Positions 1 to 5,645 of a DNA stretch of 12,507 bases are shown here, piece after piece; positions within the stretch are counted from its first letter, which is position 1; the number at the start of each line of letters is the position of its first letter. This stretch comes from CAKQOE01 sp051892195. GTDB lineage: Bacteria > Bacillota > Clostridia > Peptostreptococcales > Anaerovoracaceae. Where the stretch lies: contig JBJFFZ010000090.1 of assembly GCA_051892195.1 (NCBI GenBank), positions 1-12,507 on the forward strand, written 5' to 3'. The notes below the pieces were generated by a model. It saw only the letters and a list, made by a program, of their open reading frames with translations, did no database searches and was not told where the DNA came from. Both the position numbers and the translations under genes were made by a program.

Positions 1-736
1 TACCCGGAACATTTTCTGTGCCTGCTCTCTTTTTTCTCTCCTGGGCTCCGCCGTGAATATATGTGGGGAGATTGACTCCTGTACGGATAAACATGGCTCC
101 GATGCCCTTCGGTCCGTAGATTTTGTGAGAGGACATGGAGAGCATATCAATGTTCATGGCCTTGACATCTACCGGAACATTTCCGCAGGCCTGTACCGCA
201 TCTGTATGGAAAAGAATCCCGTGCTTTCTTGCAATGGCGCCGATTTCCGTTACAGGCTGTACCGCTCCCACTTCGTTGTTTACATACATAATGCTGATGA
301 GGATGGTATCCGGACGGATGGCAGCCTCCACTTCTGCCGGATCCACCAGTCCGTCGTGATCGACCCCTACATAAGTGATCTCAAAGCCTTCCTTTTTCAG
401 GTAGTCGCAGGAGTGAAGAATGGCATGATGCTCAATGGCAGAGGTGATGATATGCTTCCCCTTGCTTTCCAGACGGTGCGCCGTGCCGATGAGGGCCCAG
501 TTGTCGGATTCTGTTCCGCCGGAGGTAAAGATGATCTCCTTCGGTTCGGCGTTGATGAGAGCCGCAACCTGCTCTCTGGCATGCTCAATGGCATCCTTTG
601 CTTCTAAACCTGTGGAATAGATACTGGAAGGATTGCCGAAATGCTCTGTAAAATATGGAACCATTTCTTCCACCACCGCCGGCTTTGCCGGTGTAGTGGC
701 CGAGTAGTCAAGATATACTTTTCTCTTATCTTCCAT
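1..736 (-). CDS. nifS: Cysteine desulfurase, NifS/IscS family (3' end cut off by window edge)
   Basis: PLP-dependent class V aminotransferase-fold enzyme that takes sulfur from L-cysteine as an enzyme-bound persulfide and passes it to a scaffold such as NifU/IscU for Fe-S cluster assembly in the cytosol. Translation from ATG at 736 gives 245 residues before the window ends; the family usually has about 380-400. Visible landmarks are the N-terminal YLDYSATTP, FGNPSS (33-38), TSGGTESDN (71-79), the PLP-stacking His in IEHH (101-104), the PLP-binding Asp in HTDA (177-180), the Schiff-base Lys in SSHK (Lys205) and GGAQERKKRAGTEN. The catalytic Cys loop and C-terminus lie beyond the edge. A purine-rich AAAGGA lies 11 nt before the ATG, rather far. 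The gene has its own upstream region after the panB terminator, so it is probably a separate unit. The family is certain; NifS rather than IscS is inferred from resemblance to clostridial proteins. Confidence 0.95.
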   Translation of the reverse strand, partial: MEDKRKVYLDYSATTPAKPAVVEEMVPYFTEHFGNPSSIYSTGLEAKDAIEHAREQVAALINAEPKEIIFTSGGTESDNWALIGTAHRLESKGKHIITSAIEHHAILHSCDYLKKEGFEITYVGVDHDGLVDPAEVEAAIRPDTILISIMYVNNEVGAVQPVTEIGAIARKHGILFHTDAVQACGNVPVDVKAMNIDMLSMSSHKIYGPKGIGAMFIRTGVNLPTYIHGGAQERKKRAGTENVPG

Positions 737-813
737 TAGTGAATAAGTCCTTTCAAAAAATTTATGTTACAATGCACTCTTCAGCGCATATTGTGTACTT
801 CAGAACTGCGCAG

Positions 814-828
814 GATCCGCAGCGGATC
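814..828. repeat. Perfect 7-bp inverted repeat in the nifS leader
   Basis: GATCCGC and GCGGATC flank a single central base, giving a GC-rich palindrome in an otherwise AT-rich region. It would lie roughly 30 nt into the transcript if the TATAAT box at 861-866 is used. It could fold into a short RNA hairpin or be a protein site. No U run follows it on the minus strand, so it is not an intrinsic terminator by itself. Confidence 0.55.
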
Positions 829-860
829 TCTCTTTGTCATACATCCTTTGTACAACCAAT

Positions 861-888
861 ATTATAACTTCTTTTTTCACCAGATAAA
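861..888 (-). promoter_or_regulatory. Probable sigma-A promoter for nifS
   Basis: On the minus strand a perfect TATAAT (861-866) is preceded, at a 16-bp spacing, by TTTATC (883-888), a weak -35 element. Transcription would start near 855 and give a leader of about 118 nt before the nifS ATG. The -10 box is convincing. The -35 is poor, which suggests dependence on an activator, or that another promoter is used nearer the palindrome at 928-946, where TATACT also occurs. Confidence 0.5.
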
Positions 889-927
889 TAATTTTCAAAA
901 ATATTGCTGTTTTTTATACATACTAAC

Positions 928-946
928 GTATACTTAAATAGTATAC
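928..946. promoter_or_regulatory. Candidate operator: 19-bp perfect palindrome upstream of nifS
   Basis: GTATACT and AGTATAC are separated by TAAAT, giving two identical 7-bp half-sites, the geometry of a site for a dimeric helix-turn-helix repressor. A degenerate second copy of the half-site pattern (TATAC ... GTATA, about 916-932) overlaps its left side. It lies between the panB terminator and the nifS -10 box. An Rrf2/IscR-type Fe-S regulator would suit the downstream gene, but that is inference: no regulator gene is in the window. Confidence 0.5.
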
Positions 947-990
947 CAACGGTTTTGATTCAGATAATCTATATTTTATTGATATGAAAT

Positions 991-1030
991 AAAAAACCTC
1001 AGGAATCAGACTGTTTTTCTGACTCCTGAG
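991..1030 (-). terminator. Rho-independent terminator of panB
   Basis: Read on the minus strand, CTCAGGAGTCAGA and TCTGATTCCTGAG form a 13-bp stem with one G-U pair around a loop of about 7 nt (arms 1018-1030 and 998-1010), followed at once by a run of six T (991-996). It begins 10 nt after the panB stop codon. This is a textbook intrinsic terminator and separates panB from nifS. Confidence 0.93.
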
Positions 1031-1040
1031 ATTGAATAAT

Positions 1041-1868
1041 TTAAAGGTTTTTCAGATCTTCGTCTGTCACGCCGCCGTATGTATGCTCCGGCGCAGGAAA
1101 TGCAGTGCTCTTTACATCACTGATGTATTCCTGGATTCCTTCTGTTATCTGCGCTCCGATATTCTTATAGACCTTAACAAACTTCGGAACAAATTTGTCA
1201 AACAGCCCCAGAAGATCATGATAAACAAGAACCTGACCGTCTGTTCCGTTCCCGGCGCCGATGCCGATGGTAGGAATCGTCAGCCGCTGAGAAATCAGTG
1301 TTGCCAAAGGTGCAGGAATTGCTTCCAGAACGATCATGCATGCTCCGGCTTCCTGAACTGCAAGGGCATCTTCAAGAACTTTTTTGGCAGCATCGCCCTT
1401 GCCCTGAACCTTAAAGCCTCCCAGCTGAGAGGTTGTCTGAGGGGTCAGACCGATATGGCCCACAACAGGGATTCCTGCATCAACCACTGCCCTGATTACA
1501 TGCTTCATGTTTACGCCGCCTTCCAGCTTGACTGCATCACAGCGGGCTTCCTTCATGCATCTGGATGAAGTTTCAATCGCCTGCTGAATGGAAACATTAT
1601 AGGACCCAAACGGAAGATCCGTAACAACAAATGTTTCAGGGGCACCTTTCACAACTGCTTTTGTATGATGGATCATGGTATCCAGGGTTGCAGCAATGGT
1701 GGAATCATCCCCCAGCATAACCATCTGAAGAGAATCCCCTACAAGGATCGTGTCGATCCCGGCCTTTTCAGAAAGCAGCGCGCTGGAATAGTCATACGCT
1801 GTGATCATGGTGATCTTTTCACCCTGTTCCTTCATCGCCTGCAGTGTGAGTGTGGTTTTCTTTGCCAT
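1041..1868 (-). CDS. panB: 3-methyl-2-oxobutanoate hydroxymethyltransferase (ketopantoate hydroxymethyltransferase)
   Basis: First committed step of pantothenate/CoA synthesis: transfers a hydroxymethyl group from 5,10-methylene-THF to 2-oxoisovalerate, giving ketopantoate. The 275-residue product is of usual family length and matches a TIM-barrel PanB throughout. Visible are TAYDY (23-27), LVGDS with metal ligand Asp45, VTDLPFGSY with Asp84, VKLEGG with Lys114 and Glu116, HIGLTPQ (138-144), the catalytic Glu182 in VLEAIP, and IGIGAGNGTDGQVLV. ATG at 1868 is chosen because GGAGGT (1875-1880) lies 6 nt before it. An in-frame ATG at 1910 would have no ribosome binding site and would add 14 unconserved residues read through a hairpin. 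It lies 135 bp after folD, with its terminator downstream. It consumes the methylene-THF that the fhs-fchA-folD genes can make. No panC or panD is in the window. Confidence 0.97.
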   Translation of the reverse strand: MAKKTTLTLQAMKEQGEKITMITAYDYSSALLSEKAGIDTILVGDSLQMVMLGDDSTIAATLDTMIHHTKAVVKGAPETFVVTDLPFGSYNVSIQQAIETSSRCMKEARCDAVKLEGGVNMKHVIRAVVDAGIPVVGHIGLTPQTTSQLGGFKVQGKGDAAKKVLEDALAVQEAGACMIVLEAIPAPLATLISQRLTIPTIGIGAGNGTDGQVLVYHDLLGLFDKFVPKFVKVYKNIGAQITEGIQEYISDVKSTAFPAPEHTYGGVTDEDLKNL

Positions 1869-1886
1869 TTTTTTACCTCCATAATA

Positions 1887-1909
1887 TGACGCCGGCCCTC
1901 CGGCTGTCA
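1887..1909 (-). promoter_or_regulatory. Strong hairpin just upstream of the panB ribosome binding site
   Basis: On the minus strand TGACAGCCGG and CCGGCGTCA pair as a 9-bp GC-rich stem with one bulged A and a short AGG-type loop. It ends about 6 nt before the panB Shine-Dalgarno. No U run follows, so it is not a standard terminator. It may shape the leader RNA, protect the 5' end or affect initiation. The structure is visible; the role is inference. Confidence 0.5.
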
Positions 1910-1976
1910 TTTTGAAATAAAAGAAATAAGAAATAATATGAAATTGTAAATGAACGGATCATCTGCTGACTCCTTC

Positions 1977-1992
1977 GAATCGCCAGCGATTC
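1977..1992. repeat. Perfect 16-bp palindrome in the folD-panB spacer
   Basis: GAATCGC and GCGATTC flank CA, 11 nt after the folD stop codon. In RNA it would form a 6-7 bp hairpin, but the following minus-strand bases are not a T run, so termination is doubtful. It may be a 3'-end stabilising hairpin or a protein site. The rest of the 135-bp spacer holds an AT-rich tract with three near-copies of TTATTTC (about 1914-1937) and the hairpin before panB. Confidence 0.45.
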
Positions 1993-2003
1993 ACCGGACA
2001 TTG

Positions 2004-2852
2004 CTAAAGTGAATGTTCTGCAGCCTCAATCAGATGGCGCAGAAGAATGGTGGACGTAATGGTTCCGATCCCTCCGGGAACCGGGGTAACAGCAGCAGCC
2101 ACTGCCGCTGCAGATTCAAAATCCACGTCTCCGCACATCTTTCCGTCTGCAAAATTGATTCCTACGTCTACCACGGTATTCTTCTCTGACAGAACACTGC
2201 CGTCAAAATACTTCGCTTTTCCGATTCCGGATACAAAGATATCCGCATTTTTTATAATCTGATCCAGATGCTCTGTCTTTGAATGACAGATGGTCACCGT
2301 GGCATTTTCCCTGAGGAACAGCATGGCCAGCGGTTTTCCCAGCACGAGACTCCGGTTTGCAACAGCCACCAGCTTTCCCTGAAGATCGTAGTCATAATGC
2401 TTCAGAAGCTCGATGACAGCCTCCGGCGTACACGGTGCAATGGCCGTTTCGTCTCCTGTAAAAACCTTCCGGAGATTTTCCGGATTCATGCAGTCAATAT
2501 CTTTTTCCACAGCGATCAGGCTGCAGATCTCATCTTCTCTGATCTGTGCAGGAAGGGGACGGAATACAAGAATTCCATGAACTTCCGGATCTTCATTGAG
2601 GCGAATAAGCTCGGACCGGAATGCTTCGTGGGATACATCCTCCGCAAGAACCATGACCTGAGACGCGAGCTCCAGCTCGCCGCACATTTTCAGCACCCGC
2701 TTTTCATAGGCAAGATCGTCCGGGCGTTCCCCGGCTCTGAGGATTGCAACCTTTGGTTCGATTCCCCGGGTTTCCTTCAGGGCCCGGCTGCGCTTCAGAA
2801 TATCTGCCCTTATTTTTTCTGATACGGGTTTACCGTAAAGAATTACTGACAT
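2004..2852 (-). CDS. folD: Methylenetetrahydrofolate dehydrogenase, FolD family (cyclohydrolase residues altered)
   Basis: Interconverts 5,10-methylene-THF and 5,10-methenyl-THF with NAD(P). The 282-residue length and overall match to FolD are clear: Tyr49, VHGILV-x-x-PLP (91-101), EKDID (116-120, keeping the Asp that matches E. coli Asp121), PCTPEAV (140-146), the nucleotide-binding NRSLVLGKPLAM (166-177), DVGIN (229-233) and TPVPGGIG (256-263). An ungapped comparison with E. coli FolD puts Val53 at the catalytic Lys54 and Phe97 at Gln98. Both residues are needed for cyclohydrolase activity in well-studied bifunctional enzymes. NRS for GRS and PGGIGTIT for PGGVGPMT are further departures that I associate with a clostridial subfamily. 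ATG at 2852 overlaps the fchA stop codon by 10 bp, implying translational coupling. I infer a mainly dehydrogenase role, with FchA supplying the cyclohydrolase step. Confidence 0.95.
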   Translation of the reverse strand: MSVILYGKPVSEKIRADILKRSRALKETRGIEPKVAILRAGERPDDLAYEKRVLKMCGELELASQVMVLAEDVSHEAFRSELIRLNEDPEVHGILVFRPLPAQIREDEICSLIAVEKDIDCMNPENLRKVFTGDETAIAPCTPEAVIELLKHYDYDLQGKLVAVANRSLVLGKPLAMLFLRENATVTICHSKTEHLDQIIKNADIFVSGIGKAKYFDGSVLSEKNTVVDVGINFADGKMCGDVDFESAAAVAAAVTPVPGGIGTITSTILLRHLIEAAEHSL

Positions 2853-3484
2853 TGTATATTTCCTGACAGCTGTTTTTCCACGCGAAGATACGTCCTTGCG
2901 CAGACAGCCTCTCCTTCCCTGCAGGCTGCTTCCAGACGCTCATACAGAGCGTCTCTTAAGGAAACATCCTCCATCATATTGAGATTGATGAGCACGCTGA
3001 GGCGTGCTCCCTTCAGTGCCGCAAGACACATGACTGCGCCTGTGCCTGCGTCGCTGACGGCAAGACGGCTGCCGATTTCCGAGTAGCGGTCTAAAATTCT
3101 GAGGGCCTCCACGCACAGCTCTGCAAGCTCCAGAGGTGCTTCCGCCGCCGGCTGGAGCGCCGCCTGTACAGCGCGGTTTTTTGCAGCTTTTTCTTCTTCT
3201 GTGGTATTTGGCATCTTGTATGCGACAGAAAGCGGCTCAAACGCCGTCATATCCTTTTGCACGGCAGCCTTCATTTCTTCCGTAATTCTGCGGGACTCTG
3301 CGATCAGAGACTGAATCTCTTCTTCATACTGTGCGTATGTCTTTTTTCCGGTGGTCAGGCATCCCACCATAGTGCCAAGGGCAATTCCGATGGCACCCGC
3401 CAGCGCAGATGCGCTGCCTCCTCCTGGAACAGGGGCATTGCTGCCCAGTTCAGATAGAAAAACTTCACATGATCTGCTGAGCAT
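2843..3484 (-). CDS. fchA: Methenyltetrahydrofolate cyclohydrolase, FchA/FTCD-C family
   Basis: The 213-residue protein belongs to the cyclodeaminase/cyclohydrolase family (the C-terminal domain of formiminotransferase-cyclodeaminase). The diagnostic segment PVPGGGSASALAGAIG (18-33) is present. The rest is mostly helical, with DAGTGAV (about 145-151) and NLNMMED (about 167-173) as further conserved patches. Known family activities are formimino-THF cyclodeaminase and methenyl-THF cyclohydrolase. The second is preferred here because the gene sits between fhs and folD and no histidine-degradation gene is present. ATG at 3484 has AAGGAG 8 nt upstream. The 3' end overlaps folD by 10 bp, and fhs ends 48 bp upstream, so fhs-fchA-folD form one operon. 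FchA assignment is strong by context; a cyclodeaminase role in formiminoglycine metabolism cannot be excluded from sequence alone. Confidence 0.9.
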   Translation of the reverse strand: MLSRSCEVFLSELGSNAPVPGGGSASALAGAIGIALGTMVGCLTTGKKTYAQYEEEIQSLIAESRRITEEMKAAVQKDMTAFEPLSVAYKMPNTTEEEKAAKNRAVQAALQPAAEAPLELAELCVEALRILDRYSEIGSRLAVSDAGTGAVMCLAALKGARLSVLINLNMMEDVSLRDALYERLEAACREGEAVCARTYLRVEKQLSGNIQCQ

Positions 3485-3532
3485 GCACTTTACTCCTTTT
3501 TACTGTTGTATCTCATTTTGCTTCGGATTTTC

Positions 3533-5212
3533 CTAGAACAGTCCCAGAATCTTTCCTGTGCTGTCAACGTCGATGTTTTCTGCAGCAGGAACCTTTGGAA
3601 GACCCGGCATGGTCATAATATCGCCTGCCAGAGCAACCGCGAAGCCTGCGCCTGCAGACGCCTTTACGCTGCGGATGCTGATTCTGAAGCCTGTGGGGCG
3701 ACCCAGCTTCTTTGCATCATCGGACAGAGAATACTGTGTCTTTGCGATGCATACAGGGAAACCGCCCATGCCGAGAGATTCGATGGTATCGATCTCCGCA
3801 CCTGACTTTCCGATGAAATCCACACCGTCAGCGCCGTAAACCTTTGTGGCGATGGCTTCAATCTTTTCACGAATGGAAAGGTTGTCCTCGTATGCAAAAC
3901 GGAAGTTGTTTTCTTCTTCGTCGATGAGACGAACCACTTCCTTTGCCAGCTCTACGCCGCCGGCGCCGCCCTTGCCCCATACTTCGGAGAGCTTGACATT
4001 GACGCCGATTTCCATGCACTTTTCTTCGATCCGCTTAAGCTCGGCCTCTGTGTCTGTCGGGAACCGGTTGATGGCAACAACCGTCGGCAGGCCATAAACG
4101 TTTTTCATGTTCTCAACATGCTTGATGAGGTTTTCGATGCCCTTTTCCAGCGCAGGAATATTTTCTGTGTTGAGATCGGACTTTGGAACGCCGCCGTGGA
4201 GCTTCAGGGCTCTCGCAGTTGCTACTACAACAACGGCATCCGGCTTCAGTCCGCTCTGTCTGCACTTGATGTCCAGGAATTTTTCTGCTCCCAGGTCTGC
4301 ACCGAAGCCTGCTTCGGTAACAACGTAATCGCCAAGCTTCAGCGCGATCTTTGTTGCCATAACGCTGTTGCAGCCATGGGCAATATTAGCAAACGGTCCG
4401 CCGTGAACAAAGGCAGGTGTATGCTCAAGAGTCTGAACAAGGTTTGGCTTGAGGGCATCCTTCATGAGGGCTGCCACAGCACCCTGAGCCTTCAGGTCTG
4501 CTACAGTAACAGGCTTTCCGTCGAATGTATATGCAACGATGATCCTGGCAGCTCTTGCCTTCAGGTCGTCGATATCGCTTGCAAGGCACAAAATAGCCAT
4601 GATTTCTGATGCAACACTGATGTCAAAGCCGTCTTCTCTCGGAACACCGTTCATCTTTCCGCCAAGACCGTTTACGATGTTTCTGAGCTGGCGGTCATTC
4701 ATGTCAAGGCATCTCTTCCATACGATCTTCTTAACATCGATGCCAAGGGCGTTGCCCTGCTGAATGTGGTTGTCAAGCATGGCTGCAATCAGATTGTTTG
4801 CAGTTGTTACTGCATGAATATCTCCTGTGAAGTGAAGGTTGATATCCTCCATAGGAATCACCTGGGCATAACCGCCGCCGGCAGCTCCGCCCTTTACGCC
4901 GAATACAGGTCCTAAGGAAGGCTCTCTCAGTGCGATGACTGTGTTTTTTCCGATCTGTCTGAGGGCATCTCCAAGACCTACTGCAGTGGTCGTCTTTCCT
5001 TCGCCTGCAGGAGTCGGGTTAATGGCGGTTACCAGGATCAGCTTTCCGTTTTCCCGATCCTTCATATCGTTGAGGATATTGTAGTCCACCTTTGCCTTTG
5101 TCTTTCCGTAAAGCTCCAGATACTTTTCGTCGACGCCGGCTGTTTCCGCGATTTCCGTTACCGGGCGAAGCTCCGCTTCCTGTGCGATTTCGATGTCACT
5201 TTTAAAGCTCAT
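3533..5212 (-). CDS. fhs: Formate-tetrahydrofolate ligase (10-formyl-THF synthetase)
   Basis: Cytosolic ATP-dependent enzyme joining formate to THF to give 10-formyl-THF, the entry of formate into the one-carbon pool for purines, formyl-Met-tRNA, methylene-THF and, in acetogens, the methyl branch of the Wood-Ljungdahl pathway. The 559-residue length is standard. Visible are the P-loop TPAGEGKT (67-74), the family signature GVKGGAAGGGY, FTGDIHA, the second signature VATARALKLHGG and a C-terminal GDIMTMPGLPKVPAA. ATG at 5212 has AAGGAG 6 nt upstream; the product ends in GLF then TAG. It is the first of fhs-fchA-folD and is preceded by a repeat-rich leader and the 6S RNA gene. No CODH/ACS or methyltransferase genes are in view, so acetogenesis cannot be claimed. 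Confidence 0.98.
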   Translation of the reverse strand: MSFKSDIEIAQEAELRPVTEIAETAGVDEKYLELYGKTKAKVDYNILNDMKDRENGKLILVTAINPTPAGEGKTTTAVGLGDALRQIGKNTVIALREPSLGPVFGVKGGAAGGGYAQVIPMEDINLHFTGDIHAVTTANNLIAAMLDNHIQQGNALGIDVKKIVWKRCLDMNDRQLRNIVNGLGGKMNGVPREDGFDISVASEIMAILCLASDIDDLKARAARIIVAYTFDGKPVTVADLKAQGAVAALMKDALKPNLVQTLEHTPAFVHGGPFANIAHGCNSVMATKIALKLGDYVVTEAGFGADLGAEKFLDIKCRQSGLKPDAVVVVATARALKLHGGVPKSDLNTENIPALEKGIENLIKHVENMKNVYGLPTVVAINRFPTDTEAELKRIEEKCMEIGVNVKLSEVWGKGGAGGVELAKEVVRLIDEEENNFRFAYEDNLSIREKIEAIATKVYGADGVDFIGKSGAEIDTIESLGMGGFPVCIAKTQYSLSDDAKKLGRPTGFRISIRSVKASAGAGFAVALAGDIMTMPGLPKVPAAENIDVDSTGKILGLF

Positions 5213-5245
5213 TTTCTTCTCCTTTTCAGTTCTTCAAATAAAGCA

Positions 5246-5295
5246 ATTAAAAATCACAATTTATCACTTTTATCATTCATTAAAAATCACAATTT
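5246..5295. repeat. Two 17-bp direct repeats in the fhs leader
   Basis: ATTAAAAATCACAATTT occurs identically at 5246-5262 and 5279-5295 (minus strand AAATTGTGATTTTTAAT), start to start 33 bp, about three helical turns. Similarity extends on the minus strand to an AAGTGA just before each copy, making imperfect units of about 24 bp. The copies lie 34-83 bp upstream of the fhs ATG, where a promoter or regulator would act. No convincing sigma-A promoter with both boxes was found here. They may be tandem protein sites or a simple AT-rich duplication. Confidence 0.55.
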
Positions 5296-5324
5296 TCACT
5301 TATATTAGTCATTTTACACGCATA

Positions 5325-5386
5325 ATCCCGGAAACTTCCATACTTTTCAGAAGTGCTCTGTGCCCGGAGGGCACGGATCCCGGAAA
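5325..5386. repeat. 62-bp segment bounded by 10-bp direct repeats, with hairpin and partial copy of 6S RNA core
   Basis: ATCCCGGAAA occurs at 5325-5334 and 5377-5386. Between them lies the hairpin GTGCCC-GGA-GGGCAC (5360-5374), and 12 bases, CTCTGTGCCCGG (5356-5367), that recur exactly inside the 6S RNA gene at 5449-5460. Counting the flanking bases, 14 of 15 match. The segment sits directly downstream of the 6S RNA 3' end on the minus strand. It could be a remnant of a partial 6S duplication or an independent small structured leader of fhs. Confidence 0.45.
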
Positions 5387-5389
5387 TAA

Positions 5390-5577
5390 AAAAATCCCAA
5401 AATGCCGTCTGATTACTAATTCACTCCCTATCTCATGATAGGTGGGTACTCTGTGCCCGGCTGCACCCTTCCTCCTTAAAAAGGAGGCATGAGCTTCACC
5501 AGGCAACTCCGAATTCCCGTGAACGTATTGTAGGTTAAATTACATAATCATAACGCACACTCCAGGACATTTCTTTC
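5390..5577 (-). ncRNA. ssrS: 6S RNA
   Basis: 6S RNA binds housekeeping RNA polymerase by imitating an open promoter and moderates transcription in slow growth. Recognised by primary sequence resembling clostridial 6S RNAs and by a full 6S-type fold on the minus strand. A closing stem pairs 5557-5567 with 5395-5405. Two more stem blocks pair 5545-5550 with 5410-5415 and 5536-5541 with 5418-5423. A large central bubble follows, whose 3' strand contains the small hairpin CCTATC-TCAT-GATAGG (5427-5442). An upper stem pairs UGCCUGG (5499-5505) with CCGGGCA (5454-5460), and an apical hairpin pairs CCUCCUU with AAGGAGG (5471-5487). Seven U (5388-5394) after the closing stem would end transcription. 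Length, about 188 nt, is normal. The 5' end is placed 7 nt after the TACAAT box. It lies between yebC and fhs, in the same direction. Confidence 0.85.
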
Positions 5578-5583
5578 TTTCCT

Positions 5584-5612
5584 ATTGTACACTATTATCG
5601 TGCTGTCACACA
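5584..5612 (-). promoter_or_regulatory. Promoter of the 6S RNA gene
   Basis: A -10 box TACAAT (minus strand, 5584-5589) lies 7 nt before the inferred 5' end of the 6S RNA. The -35 region is less clear: GTGACA at 5604-5609 resembles the consensus but is only 14 bp away, and the hexamer at 17 bp (TGTGTG, 5607-5612) is poor. A second -10-like box, GATAAT, sits at 5595-5600 and could serve instead. The region begins shortly after the yebC stop codon, with no clear yebC terminator between. Confidence 0.5.
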
Positions 5613-5645
5613 CGAAAAACATCATGAATACAATATATTTAATTT

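Noticed and set aside
53..607. 184-residue open frame on the plus strand
   Set aside because: It lies antisense to the clear nifS coding region, has no recognisable family and low-complexity composition typical of an opposite-strand shadow.
1869..1910. Longer panB start at 1910
   Set aside because: No ribosome binding site; the added 14 residues are encoded by the hairpin and the real Shine-Dalgarno, and are absent from PanB proteins.
1041..5212. Part of a Wood-Ljungdahl acetogenesis cluster
   Set aside because: Fhs, FchA and FolD occur in that pathway but also in ordinary one-carbon metabolism; no CODH/ACS, methylene-THF reductase or corrinoid genes are present.
5390..5577. THF riboswitch upstream of fhs
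   Set aside because: Considered because of the folate genes, but sequence and fold match 6S RNA (central bubble, apical CCUCCUU hairpin) and I do not see the THF aptamer's conserved core.
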